DNA of 49,273 bases from an uncultured Deferribacteraceae bacterium (GTDB lineage: Bacteria; Chrysiogenota; Deferribacteres; CAMZNJ01), in NCBI GenBank assembly GCA_947313825.1, contig CAMZNJ010000005.1, forward strand, positions 1-49,273, in the 5' to 3' direction. The stretch's first letter is position 1. The number at the start of each line of letters is the position of its first letter. The notes below the pieces were generated by a model. The model saw only the letters and a program-made list of their open reading frames with translations. It did not search any database and had not been told where the DNA came from. This document shows, in pieces, positions 34,514-42,762 of the stretch. The translations under genes and the position numbers were made by a program.

Positions 34514-35758
34514 CTATTTTATTGCAAGTTCTAAGATTTGCAGAGCATTGATTGCTGCCCCTTTGCGAAGCTGATCCCCTGAAACGAACATGTGCAGGCG
34601 TTTCGGATCGTATTTGTCTTTGCGTAATCGACCGACGTAAACCTTGTGTGTATTGGATGACACAAGTGGCATGGGGTATTCCCCCTCGAGGTGGTTGTTG
34701 TACAGCACAACACCGGGAGCATTACGCAACACAGCTTCAACCTCAGGAAGGGTAAACTCATCACGAAACTGCAAGGCGATGGACATGGAGTGGGATGTTA
34801 GGGTTGGAACGCGTACACAAGTTGCCGTGCACCTCACTGGCGTTTGAAGTATTTTTTGCAACTCGAAACGAATTTTGTCCTCCTCTTCGGTGGTTCCGTC
34901 CCCGTGGAAGTCCCCTATTTGCGGGATAACGTTAAACAGTAGGGGGTGGGCAAACTGTCTTGTTGCACCGTCGTCATCAGGGTTGCGGGGGTTGTGCAGT
35001 GTGCTAAGGTCGTCCATGGTGGTGAATGACGACGCCTGACTCACAAGCTCATTCATGGCAGCCATACCTGCCCCCGATGCCGATTGGAATGTTGTCATCT
35101 CCACCGACTCCAAACCATAAGCATGGTGCAGAGGGTTTATGGCAACAGCGGATATGATTGCGACACAGTTCGGATTGGCGATAATCATGGGGGGTGTTGG
35201 GAGGTGATGTTGTTCGCCACGGTTGTCAGCATGGGCAACGCTATCATGGGCAACGCTATCATGGGCAACGCCAGCATGGGCAACGCCAGCACGAATAATG
35301 CTAGCCGCGTTCACCTCAGGCACAACGAGGGGGATGGTGGTATCGGTTCGGAATGCCGACGAGTTGTCGATAACCACAGCACCATCGCCAACCGCCAAAG
35401 GGGCATAACGCCGACTAACCGTTGCACCTGCGGCAAATAGTGCGATGTCCACACCTTTAAACGAGGATTCTGTCAGCTCCTGAACAATCGGATTTACGGA
35501 CAAGCCTGCTGTTGCGGGCAGGTTGATTTTGGTTCCTGCAGAGCGTTTTGAGGCGAATAGTCGTATTTCGAGGGTGGTGCCTGTGTTGAGTGTATTGAGT
35601 GTGTTGAGTGCGTCCATGGTTGCTAGTTCGCGAGCCATGAGGGATCCCACAGCCCCCGTTGCCCCCACAATCGCCACAACTAAGGGGGGCGTCGCGGTAT
35701 CCAGCCCCTTCCTTGGCTCACCTTTGTTGTTAGTGTTTGGTTGGCTGTAAGCGTCCAC
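34514..35758 (-). CDS. asd: Aspartate-semialdehyde dehydrogenase
   Basis: Asd makes aspartate semialdehyde, the branch point to lysine, diaminopimelate, threonine and methionine. The 414 residues have the NADP motif VAIVGATGAVGSLMARELA, the active-site Cys in NPNCVAII, the catalytic His region RVPTLTSHSMSI and a normal C-terminus. The protein is longer than typical (about 340) because of an extra N-terminal tail and two array-encoded insertions (NTLNTLNTL near 52 and VAHDS repeats near 155-175). The start appears to be a GTG with GGGGAGGGG upstream. It is divergent from tRNA-Arg. Confidence 0.93.
   Translation of the reverse strand: MDAYSQPNTNNKGEPRKGLDTATPPLVVAIVGATGAVGSLMARELATMDALNTLNTLNTGTTLEIRLFASKRSAGTKINLPATAGLSVNPIVQELTESSFKGVDIALFAAGATVSRRYAPLAVGDGAVVIDNSSAFRTDTTIPLVVPEVNAASIIRAGVAHAGVAHDSVAHDSVAHADNRGEQHHLPTPPMIIANPNCVAIISAVAINPLHHAYGLESVEMTTFQSASGAGMAAMNELVSQASSFTTMDDLSTLHNPRNPDDDGATRQFAHPLLFNVIPQIGDFHGDGTTEEEDKIRFELQKILQTPVRCTATCVRVPTLTSHSMSIALQFRDEFTLPEVEAVLRNAPGVVLYNNHLEGEYPMPLVSSNTHKVYVGRLRKDKYDPKRLHMFVSGDQLRKGAAINALQILELAIK
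35231..35290. repeat. 15-bp in-frame array inside asd
   Basis: Four units of ATGGGCAACGCTATC/ATGGGCAACGCCAGC encode VAHDS/VAHAG repeats, just before the PPMIIANPNC active-site segment. Confidence 0.92.
35585..35611. repeat. 9-bp in-frame repeat near the asd start
   Basis: Three units of TTGAGTGTA/TTGAGTGTG encode NTLNTLNTL in a surface loop after the first helix of the NADP-binding domain. Confidence 0.8.
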
Positions 35759-35935
35759 TGCAACCCCTCCCCTGCACTACTCTGCTCCCTCGGAACGACC
35801 AAGGTCGAGACTAAGCAAAGACTTTAATTCCACCATGATACCACGACGGCGTCTTAATGTAAATCAATACAATAAGCCTAAATCGCTGAACTCCCCGTAA
35901 CTTGTATGCTCTATTTAATTGTAGAATTATTTGGG

Positions 35936-35964
35936 TTGAAAAAACGGTATAAATAGTGGATAAT
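35936..35964 (+). promoter_or_regulatory. Sigma-70 promoter of tRNA-Arg
   Basis: -35 TTGAAA (35936-35941), 17-bp spacer, -10 GATAAT (35959-35964), 41 bp upstream of the tRNA. The spacer between asd and the tRNA has no array. Confidence 0.83.
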
Positions 35965-36005
35965 AATTAATTACTGGCATGTACGTGCTGGCATACAGAT
36001 TATTG

Positions 36006-36079
36006 GGGCGGTTAGCTCAGTTGGATAGAGTGCAGGCCTCCGAAGCCTGAGGTCAGTGGTTCGATTCCACTACCGCCCG
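36006..36079 (+). tRNA. tRNA-Arg(CCG)
   Basis: Cloverleaf with acceptor GGGCGGT/ACCGCCC, D-arm GCTC..GAGT, anticodon stem CAGGC/GCCTG around CTCCGAA (anticodon CCG), variable AGGTC, T-arm AGTGG-TTCGATT-CCACT, discriminator G. CCA is not encoded. ldhA follows after 68 bp, possibly from the same promoter. No attachment-site duplication is evident. Confidence 0.96.
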
Positions 36080-36147
36080 TACCCGTTTGCGTTATTTCAC
36101 AAATAACACAACTATGTCCAAATTTTAACCCATGGAGGGTCATCCGC

Positions 36148-37155
36148 ATGAGAATCGCTTTTTTCGACAAACACAAACACGACGAACTATCTTTCAACAG
36201 CGTCATCAAAAAAACTGAAGGTGGCGACGACATCAAAATGACGTACATTATCAACCGCCTCACCGTGAAAACCGTACGCCTCGCCAAAGGACACGATGCC
36301 ATTTGCATATTCGTAAACGATACTGTGGACAAAGACGTTATCGAAAAACTAGTGGAGTACGACGTTAAACTTATTCTGCTACGCTGTGCTGGGTTCAACA
36401 ATATCGACAACGTTGCCCTAGGGCACCGTATCCCCGTTGTACGCGTCCCCGCATACTCACCCTACGCTGTAGCCGAACACACATTCGCACTACTACTCTC
36501 CCTCAACAGGCGGATACACCGTGCTTACGGTCGCACAAGGGATTACGATTTTCGCCTCAAAGGGCTACTCGGCTTCGACCTCAACGGCAAAACCATGGGG
36601 CTCATCGGCACAGGGAAAATAGGACAAGTTACAGCAGGCATCGCAAAAGGGTTCGGTATGAAGGTGTTGGCGTACGATCCTTACCCTGTCAACGATATTG
36701 CCAAATCCATCGGCTACGAATACACCACCTTGGATGACCTATTCGCTCAATCGGATATCGTATCCCTACACTGCCCACTCACCGACAGCACCAAACATAT
36801 TATCAACGCCGAAAGTATTAGCAAAATGAAGGATGGCGTTTTCGTTATCAACACTAGTCGGGGAGCGTTGGTGGACACCAAATCACTTGTAGACGGACTC
36901 GTCTCCAAAAAAATTGGCAGTGCCGCCCTAGACGTGTACGAAGAGGAAGAAGCATACTTCTTTGAAGATCACTCCATGGAAAACTTCATTGCAGACGAAA
37001 CACTATCGCGACTCCTAGGGATGAACAACGTTATTGTTACTGCACACCAAGCGTTTTTTACTGAAGAGGCACTGGAAAATATTGCCACAACCACAATCGG
37101 CAACCTACTCGCATTCTTCAACGACGGAAAACTTACCAACCAAGTTGAGTTTTAG
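36148..37155 (+). CDS. ldhA: D-2-hydroxyacid dehydrogenase (D-lactate dehydrogenase type)
   Basis: Probably reduces pyruvate to D-lactate with NADH. The 335 residues have the family layout: N-terminal half of the catalytic domain, substrate loop LLRCAGFNNIDN, NAD-binding GLIGTGKIGQ with an acidic residue at the end of the next strand (AYDPYP), catalytic Arg in NTSRGALVDT, Glu in LDVYEEEE, and His in VTAHQAFFT. The VPAYSPYAVAEHTFALLL stretch matches fermentative LdhA. GGAGGG precedes the ATG. Its TAG is followed at once by a long repeat array. Confidence 0.9.
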   Translation: MRIAFFDKHKHDELSFNSVIKKTEGGDDIKMTYIINRLTVKTVRLAKGHDAICIFVNDTVDKDVIEKLVEYDVKLILLRCAGFNNIDNVALGHRIPVVRVPAYSPYAVAEHTFALLLSLNRRIHRAYGRTRDYDFRLKGLLGFDLNGKTMGLIGTGKIGQVTAGIAKGFGMKVLAYDPYPVNDIAKSIGYEYTTLDDLFAQSDIVSLHCPLTDSTKHIINAESISKMKDGVFVINTSRGALVDTKSLVDGLVSKKIGSAALDVYEEEEAYFFEDHSMENFIADETLSRLLGMNNVIVTAHQAFFTEEALENIATTTIGNLLAFFNDGKLTNQVEF

Positions 37156-37554
37156 GCGTGAGCGTGGCGTGTGCGTCGTGGTGGCGTGGTAGCGTGGTGG
37201 CGTCGTGGTAGCGTCGTGGCGTGGTAGCGTGGTGGCGTCGTGGTGGCGTGGCGTGAGCGGTGCCCAGTGGCGTGAGCGGTGCCCAGTGGCGTGAGCGTGT
37301 GCGTGGCGTCGTGGCGTGGCGTGAGCGGTGCCCAGTGGCGTGAGCGTGTGAGCGTGGCGTGGTAGCGTCGTGGTGGCGTCGTGGCGTGAGCGGTGCCCAG
37401 TGGCGTGAGCGTGGCGTGTGCGTGGCGTGGTAGCGTCGTATCGTCGTGGTGGCGTGGTGGCGTCGTGGCGTGGTAGCGTCGTGGCGTGGTAGCGTGAGCG
37501 TGTGAGCGTGTGCGTGGCGTGGTAGCGTCGTGGCGTGGTAGCGTGAGCGGTGCC
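37156..37554. repeat. Long GC-rich minisatellite filling the whole ldhA/DUF2914 spacer
   Basis: The complete 399-bp space between two convergent stop codons consists of GTGGCGTGGTAGCGTC, GTGGCGTGAGCG and GAGCGGTGCCCAGTGGC blocks in varied order (basic step about 5-6 bp, higher-order step about 18-27 bp). The array begins directly after the ldhA TAG and ends directly at the TAG of the facing gene. Open frames across it are artefacts. Confidence 0.92.
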
Positions 37555-38496
37555 CTAGTCCACTGTAAACGAGTATGTGCCGAGTAGCGTAGCTGTTTTT
37601 GCGTTGTTCCGCACAATATTTGCACCTTGCGACAAGATACTCCCGTCGTTATTTAGCGACCTAGTGTCGGTGGTGTAGAACCCGAACAGCGACTTTGTTG
37701 TGGCATCCTGTGCCCCGCCCCCATCTTTAATATGATAGATGTACACACTCCAGCTCCCCCTCTCGGTGCCTTCAATGATTTTAGATGAGTACGTCCGCCA
37801 ACTTGCACTGCCAACGTTGAGCGGTATTTCGGCGGCGACCATCCCCTTGTACACCCATACGTGCAGTATGTTGGTGGGGTATATTGCTGTTTGGATGTCG
37901 GAAAATGCGTACAGGGTAATCGATTTTTCTCCATTTGGGATGGCGAAATTCCTACCGATGCCCGACGGTTTCAGGTTTTCCACCCTTAGGGCAATATCAA
38001 ACTGCGTAATGCTAATCAGTGGTAACTCCTCATCACGTGCTAGGTTTTCCTGTTGTGCTGCTAGATTGGTGTAAATACCGATGTGTGCGAGACGAGCACT
38101 ACGCCATACGGTGCTAGCACTAGTGTTAGCACCGTCGCACACCGTATCAACTCGCCTACTCGCCTCGTCGCGGGCACAGTTCAGGGCTTCTCTCACAGTG
38201 TACACGGAGCTCAGGATTGTGGAGAGATGAATGGCTGCTCGCCCTTCCGGTGAGTCGTCTATGGCGTACCCTGTGTTTACTCCTTGAGCGTACAGGGGGT
38301 TATGGTTTGTGGTGCTTATGACCACAAGCACCATTGCCATTGCCATTACCATCGCCACTGGTAGCACTAGCATGGTAGTTGCCATAGGTGCCACAGTGGT
38401 CATAAATTTCATCACCCTTGTGGTGGTTAGTTCTGTCATCTCTCTGCAAGATGTTTCGAGTTTGTTCCCCTGCTTAGCAAGCATTTTGGTACCCAC
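37555..38496 (-). CDS. Membrane-anchored or exported protein with a DUF2914-like C-terminal domain
   Basis: Function unknown. A hydrophobic N-terminal segment rich in Met, Ala and Val (MLVLPVAMVMAMAMVLVVIS) precedes a Thr/Ser/Asn stretch ending LYAQG, a plausible signal peptide. The middle (about 75-150) is helical. The C-terminal 120 residues (ILHVWVYKGMVAAEIPLNVG, then WRTYSSKIIEGTERGSWSVYI) resemble DUF2914, a small beta domain following membrane or periplasmic segments. The start is uncertain: the open frame begins at a GTG immediately after the trxB stop, while internal ATGs (e.g. with AAGGGTG upstream, giving MTTVAPMATT) are possible. Confidence 0.7.
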   Translation of the reverse strand: MGTKMLAKQGNKLETSCREMTELTTTRVMKFMTTVAPMATTMLVLPVAMVMAMAMVLVVISTTNHNPLYAQGVNTGYAIDDSPEGRAAIHLSTILSSVYTVREALNCARDEASRRVDTVCDGANTSASTVWRSARLAHIGIYTNLAAQQENLARDEELPLISITQFDIALRVENLKPSGIGRNFAIPNGEKSITLYAFSDIQTAIYPTNILHVWVYKGMVAAEIPLNVGSASWRTYSSKIIEGTERGSWSVYIYHIKDGGGAQDATTKSLFGFYTTDTRSLNNDGSILSQGANIVRNNAKTATLLGTYSFTVD

Positions 38497-39453
38497 TTAG
38501 AAGTTTTCGATGATAAACTTAGTTGCCCCTTTGGCGGCTAGTGTGCCGTCGTTTGTTGCGGTGGTGATTTGGTATACCTCTTTTTTGCGACAGTCGCCAG
38601 CGGCAAACACCCCTTCGACTCCTGTGTTCATGAGGTTGTCAGTGATAAAGTAGCCGTTGGAGTCTATTTCTGTTGCCATGTTTTCGAACCCTTCACTGTT
38701 TGCGGTTGATCCTACGAAAACGAATAGTCCGTCAACTTTGAGTTCTGTTGTTTCCCCTGTTTTGGTATTTTCTAGGATGAGTGTTTCGAGGAAAGGATCC
38801 CCCTCCATGGATTTGACAACGGTGTCGAGTATGGTTTCGACTTTTGGTGATCCTAGGAATCTGTCCAGAGCGACTTTTGCGGCTCTAAACCCAACACGTC
38901 TGTGTATGAGGAATATTTTGTCCACATGTCGAGTTAGGTATTCCCCTTCCTCCACGGCAGCATCGCCTCCGCCAATAACGGCAACGGTTTTGCCTTTGTA
39001 GAATACTCCATCACAGGTTGCACAAACTGATAACCCTTTGCCGAAGAATTTGTCTTCATTGGTAGCCCCAGGGAGTCGCGGTGAGGCACCGGTGCATAGG
39101 ATGACTGTTTTTGCACGGATAGGTTTGTCCATGCCGTCAACGTGTATCAGTTTTATCTTCCCTTCTTTTTCGATTCTAGTGCATGTTCCATTGCGGATGT
39201 GTGCCCCTAGGTTTTCGGCGTGTTGGTAGAATCTTTTTGCGAGATCCACGCCGCTGATTGTTTCGGGTATTCCGGGGTAGTTTTCCACTTCATAGGTTGT
39301 TATGAGTGCCCCCCCCATGAATTGTTTTTCGAGTATGAGTACGCTTAAGTCGTCCCTTTTCCCGTAAATAGCGGCAGTACACCCTGCTGGTCCACCGCCG
39401 ATGATAACCAAATCGTATTCTGCTTCGATGGATGTCAAGTCGTAGTAACTCAT
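38497..39453 (-). CDS. trxB: Thioredoxin reductase
   Basis: FAD enzyme that reduces thioredoxin with NADPH. The 318 residues show the FAD motif YDLVIIGGGPAGCTAAIYG, the redox-active CATCDG, the NADPH motif AVIGGGDAAVEEGEYL with HRRVGFRA, and the C-terminal GVFAAGDCR. The ATG giving MSYYDL has AGGAG at a good distance; the seven codons upstream in the open frame contain that ribosome-binding site and are excluded. The next gene begins directly after its stop. Confidence 0.95.
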   Translation of the reverse strand: MSYYDLTSIEAEYDLVIIGGGPAGCTAAIYGKRDDLSVLILEKQFMGGALITTYEVENYPGIPETISGVDLAKRFYQHAENLGAHIRNGTCTRIEKEGKIKLIHVDGMDKPIRAKTVILCTGASPRLPGATNEDKFFGKGLSVCATCDGVFYKGKTVAVIGGGDAAVEEGEYLTRHVDKIFLIHRRVGFRAAKVALDRFLGSPKVETILDTVVKSMEGDPFLETLILENTKTGETTELKVDGLFVFVGSTANSEGFENMATEIDSNGYFITDNLMNTGVEGVFAAGDCRKKEVYQITTATNDGTLAAKGATKFIIENF

Positions 39454-39546
39454 ATGTTTCTCCTGTGCATACATGATGTAGCAAAGATATTGCTCATGGT
39501 CTTGTATGGTTTCAAGTTTGTTTTAGTTTTGTTGTTTAAGTATAAT

Positions 39547-40101
39547 TTAAATATATATGTGTCGGCAGGTGTATTCGTTGTTTTGTATGTTTATTACGGC
39601 GTATGTTGCTAGCCCTGTTCGTGGTTCGATTAGTGAGCCGGGGTTGAGGAATAGTGTTTCCTTGCCGTTAAGTTGTTCTTTTTTGATGTGTACTCTGTGG
39701 CTGTGTCCGAATATGATAATATCGAAGCCGTGGTTTTTGTATCGTCGTGCTAGCCTTTGCGGGATATCGTAGTATGATCCTGAGCCATGGTTGACCCCGA
39801 TATGAATGTTACCGACGGTAATATCTAGGTCGTCGGGGAGCTCGAAAATACTTTTATCAGCAAGTTTTACGCTCCCCATATCGTTGTTGCCACGAACGGC
39901 AAACACGGTGTTGGATAGTTCCTTCAGGTTATCGATAACGCTACCGGATGTCAAGTCTCCAGCATGGATAATCATATCTGCACCGTGGGCATCGTCGCAA
40001 AAGCTTTTGGGCATGGACGCGGCAGCGTTTCGCCAAATGTGTGTGTCAGAGAGCACAACAACACGCATGGGTTTGCTACTCCCTTTTAAAATATTGAACA
40101 T
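39547..40101 (-). CDS. Metallophosphoesterase, YfcE/MJ0936-type
   Basis: Small two-metal phosphodiesterase. All metal-site motifs are present: LSDTHIWR, HAGDLTSG, VRGNNDMG, GVNHGSG, and FGHSHRV, followed by FLNPGSL, the family hallmark. Length (184) is usual. Two starts are possible: the ATG at 40099-40101 (AGGGGG close by) or the ATG 11 codons later (GGGAG upstream), which gives the conventional MRVVVLSDTH start. It sits 8 bp after the dipeptidase gene and is probably co-transcribed. Natural substrate unknown. Confidence 0.9.
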   Translation of the reverse strand: MFNILKGSSKPMRVVVLSDTHIWRNAAASMPKSFCDDAHGADMIIHAGDLTSGSVIDNLKELSNTVFAVRGNNDMGSVKLADKSIFELPDDLDITVGNIHIGVNHGSGSYYDIPQRLARRYKNHGFDIIIFGHSHRVHIKKEQLNGKETLFLNPGSLIEPRTGLATYAVINIQNNEYTCRHIYI

Positions 40102-40109
40102 GTTGCCCC

Positions 40110-41768
40110 CTACTCTTCGGAATTGATTAAGTTGTAAATAGCGGTTGCGTATATTTTTGTGGAATCAATGAGGTCGTCGATGTAAATATATTCGTCAGCC
40201 TGATGTATTACTAGTTCTTTGTTGCGAATGGCGAATCCTATGGCAACGAAGTTGTCGAACCAGCGTGCATATGTTCCACCGCCAGACGACTGTGGTAGAG
40301 CGTTCGCGTCCCCTGTAATACTTTTGTACGCCTCTGATACAGCATTTATTAGTCGTGTGTCTTTTTCAAGATAAAGTGGTGGGAGGTGGTTGGTATCTCG
40401 AACCGTAACAGCGAACTCGCGGGCATCATACTGCACCAACCTGTTGGTAATCTCGTTGCCTAGTGTGTCCCAGCTGAGTGTTACGCAGTAGCGAATATTG
40501 TGGGTGATGGCGAATGTGAAGTTGGTTTCGGCTTTGTTTGAGGGTATTTCGCCCTTGTAGTGGATGATGGCTGTGTTCCATGTTAGTTCGCCACTCGGTT
40601 CGTCCCGATGGTTTGCCCCAACGCACTTGCCACGGGTATCGCACCCTTCAATGCGGTGTTCGTCCCCAACGTAGTATGTTTGGAAGTAGTCGAGGAGTGT
40701 GTTCGACTCTCCCACGGCGGCGAACACTCGTGTGAGTGTATTCATCATGATGGCGATGGCGTTTACCCCTTCAGCAGGTGCCATGGCGTGGGCAGAGAGT
40801 CCACTAGCGTTGATGGTTGCTTGGTATGGGTACTGATAGGCACCACTTGCATTAACGTTAGTGTCGGCATCAGTGTTAGCGTCCGTTGGCGTTACGACCC
40901 ACGATAATTTTGCACCATTACCATTGGTCAGTTCAGCAACCACACCGTTGAGCACAGTTTCCATACGTGCAACCACTTCGTTGCTCCCGAGTAGGATGTG
41001 GCTGTTGCAGTTTTCGGGTACTTTGTTGTCTTTGTCGCCACCGTCAATGGTTGTGATGGTGATGGCGGGTATGTTGGTGTTTTCCGTATCGTTTGCGTTG
41101 TGTGTGGCATCAGGATCGGCAATGCCTCTCCCCTCAACAATGCTCGTAACAATCCCTTTTTCGGCAAAAATGGCGGGGTAACCACCGTCGGGCGTAAACC
41201 CTATGGTTGGTGTCTCTCCCACTTCACAGTAGTACTCCATGTCCCCCATTCCGGCTTCTTCGTCGCAACCGAGTAGGAGTCGTACCCGTTTGTTGTTCAG
41301 TGATGTGCCTGTTTCGGCGAGTGCACGAAGTGCGTAAAGTGATGCCACGGCTGGACCTTTGTCGTCCTCAGTGCCTCGTCCATACATACGCAAGGCACCG
41401 TTATTGTCGGCAATAGTTTTCCCTTCGTAAGGTGGTTGTGTCCAACCGTTCCCTTCGGGTACAACGTCTAAGTGTGCGAGTAGTGCGATGAGTTCCCCGT
41501 CGGATTCTGTTGAGCCATAAACACGCCCCGATCCGCCAATTTCCACATGCCCAATACGGTTGTCGTAGTTGTGTGTGTGCATCCCAAAGCGTACGCCACG
41601 CTCTAGCATGTAGTTGAGTGCCAGTGCAACCTGTTTGCCGTAAGGTTCTGTTTCGGTGCCTTGTTGTTTGTACGATTCGAACTTCACAAGTGCTTGTAGG
41701 TCGGCGATGATTTCATCACGCCATTCGTCTATTTTGTTCAGTACTCTGTTCAGTTCCATATTTTTCAT
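40110..41768 (-). CDS. pepV: PepV-like M20 dipeptidase
   Basis: Zinc dipeptidase of family M20. Motifs: ALLAHLDVVPEGNGWTQPPY (metal His and Asp), YGRGTEDDKGPAVASLYALR (bridging Asp), LGCDEEAGMGDMEYY (catalytic Glu pair), GFTPDGGYPAIFAEKG, and near the end PQSSGGGTYARWF. The total of about 552 residues is longer than PepV (about 470) because of Asn/Asp/Thr-rich insertions (e.g. near DANTDADTNVNASG). I take the ATG giving MKNMELNR; the open frame extends 35 codons further into the Nudix gene but without family similarity. Confidence 0.88.
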   Translation of the reverse strand: MKNMELNRVLNKIDEWRDEIIADLQALVKFESYKQQGTETEPYGKQVALALNYMLERGVRFGMHTHNYDNRIGHVEIGGSGRVYGSTESDGELIALLAHLDVVPEGNGWTQPPYEGKTIADNNGALRMYGRGTEDDKGPAVASLYALRALAETGTSLNNKRVRLLLGCDEEAGMGDMEYYCEVGETPTIGFTPDGGYPAIFAEKGIVTSIVEGRGIADPDATHNANDTENTNIPAITITTIDGGDKDNKVPENCNSHILLGSNEVVARMETVLNGVVAELTNGNGAKLSWVVTPTDANTDADTNVNASGAYQYPYQATINASGLSAHAMAPAEGVNAIAIMMNTLTRVFAAVGESNTLLDYFQTYYVGDEHRIEGCDTRGKCVGANHRDEPSGELTWNTAIIHYKGEIPSNKAETNFTFAITHNIRYCVTLSWDTLGNEITNRLVQYDAREFAVTVRDTNHLPPLYLEKDTRLINAVSEAYKSITGDANALPQSSGGGTYARWFDNFVAIGFAIRNKELVIHQADEYIYIDDLIDSTKIYATAIYNLINSEE

Positions 41769-41829
41769 TCGCTTGTTTGCTCCATCGGTTGTGGTATTGT
41801 TGGTGTTCGTGGCGTTGATTTTGTGAGCA

Positions 41830-42378
41830 CTAGGTTTGCTTGGTGTGCAATAGGTATGCCAAGAATACTGCATACATTAGTGAGTGCGTAATTTTGTTTG
41901 TTGTAAAGTAGTTTACAACTTCGTCGTACGTTAGTAGTTTGATGGCAGATATGTCTTCGAACTCGTCAAACTTTGTTTGTCCTGCAGGAGTGCACCCTGT
42001 TGCGAGTACGATGTTGAATGTATTTGTCATGAATGCGGGGTTTGGGTTTTGCACCGAGATTGTTTGTACATGGTTGGTGGTGTACCCTGTTTCCTCTTCC
42101 AGTTCCCTTGCGGCTGCCTGTGCGGGGTCTTCGTTTGAGTCGATGGCACCCCCAGGGAATTCGAGGGATACGCTTTTGCTGCCGAAACGGTATTGTTCCA
42201 CCATGATAAATTTGCCGTCGTCAGTTATGGGGAGTATTGTTGCCCAGTCGTTTGTGTCTACTGTAACGAATGATGCTTCGCGGTTATTGTTTTGGTAGAG
42301 GTATGAGTCTTCGAATATTGACAGTATTCGTGCGAATGCAACTTTTTTTCTCCCTTTGAAGATCCAGTTTGCACTCAT
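41830..42378 (-). CDS. Nudix hydrolase, ADP-ribose pyrophosphatase type
   Basis: Hydrolyses nucleoside diphosphate derivatives, probably ADP-ribose or sugar nucleotides. The 182 residues have a Nudix box, G(16 residues)REL-EEETG: GGAIDSNEDPAQAAARELEE then ETGYTT, preceded by EQYRFGSKSVSLEFPGGAID, which fits the ADP-ribose pyrophosphatase group. Its ATG overlaps the TGA of the upstream gene (ATGA), so the two are translationally coupled. Confidence 0.9.
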   Translation of the reverse strand: MSANWIFKGRKKVAFARILSIFEDSYLYQNNNREASFVTVDTNDWATILPITDDGKFIMVEQYRFGSKSVSLEFPGGAIDSNEDPAQAAARELEEETGYTTNHVQTISVQNPNPAFMTNTFNIVLATGCTPAGQTKFDEFEDISAIKLLTYDEVVNYFTTNKITHSLMYAVFLAYLLHTKQT

Positions 42379-42689
42379 AGGATTATCCCTGAGTTCCCAC
42401 TTGACAGGGGTGTTTTTTGTATTGTGATGTTGCTACGTGTTTCGATATATTTGTTTACGAGGTCTTCAGAAACATTTGAGAAGGTGTAAACAATATGATC
42501 AGCACTGATTACGCCCTCCACAGATTCTTCAAAAGGGAACCCGTATGGTAGTATGGCGATTTGCATATCGTTGCTGGAGATGGGCACAACTTGCACCAGT
42601 GCTATCCCTTCGAGTTTGTCGCCTTCGCGTACACCAATCACCATCTCGCCTGTAACAATCTTAACCAGCTGAATATTGTCGTAGTTCAT
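42375..42689 (-). CDS. Small conserved protein, possibly Sm-like fold
   Basis: A 104-residue protein with no signal peptide. The N-terminal 60 residues (NIQLVKIVTGEMVIGVREGD, LEGIALVQVVPISSNDMQIA) suggest a small beta-barrel like Sm/Hfq-type folds, and the C-terminal part is helical (SEDLVNKYIETRS). GGGGAG precedes the ATG and the stop overlaps the Nudix start by four bases, so it is a genuine gene. I do not know its function. Confidence 0.7.
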   Translation of the reverse strand: MNYDNIQLVKIVTGEMVIGVREGDKLEGIALVQVVPISSNDMQIAILPYGFPFEESVEGVISADHIVYTFSNVSEDLVNKYIETRSNITIQKTPLSSGNSGIIL

Positions 42690-42762
42690 GGAAAACTCCC
42701 CTGCTAATTTGTGTTGCTAGTGTTCGTTGTGCATAATTTGTACAACCAACACAATAATACCA

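Noticed and set aside
36006-36079. Integration site at tRNA-Arg
   Set aside because: No integrase and no duplicated tRNA 3' end downstream; the following genes are ordinary.
41769-41873. Longer PepV start overlapping the Nudix gene
   Set aside because: The extra 35 residues are low-complexity, without family similarity; the ATG at 41766-41768 fits the M20 N-terminus better.
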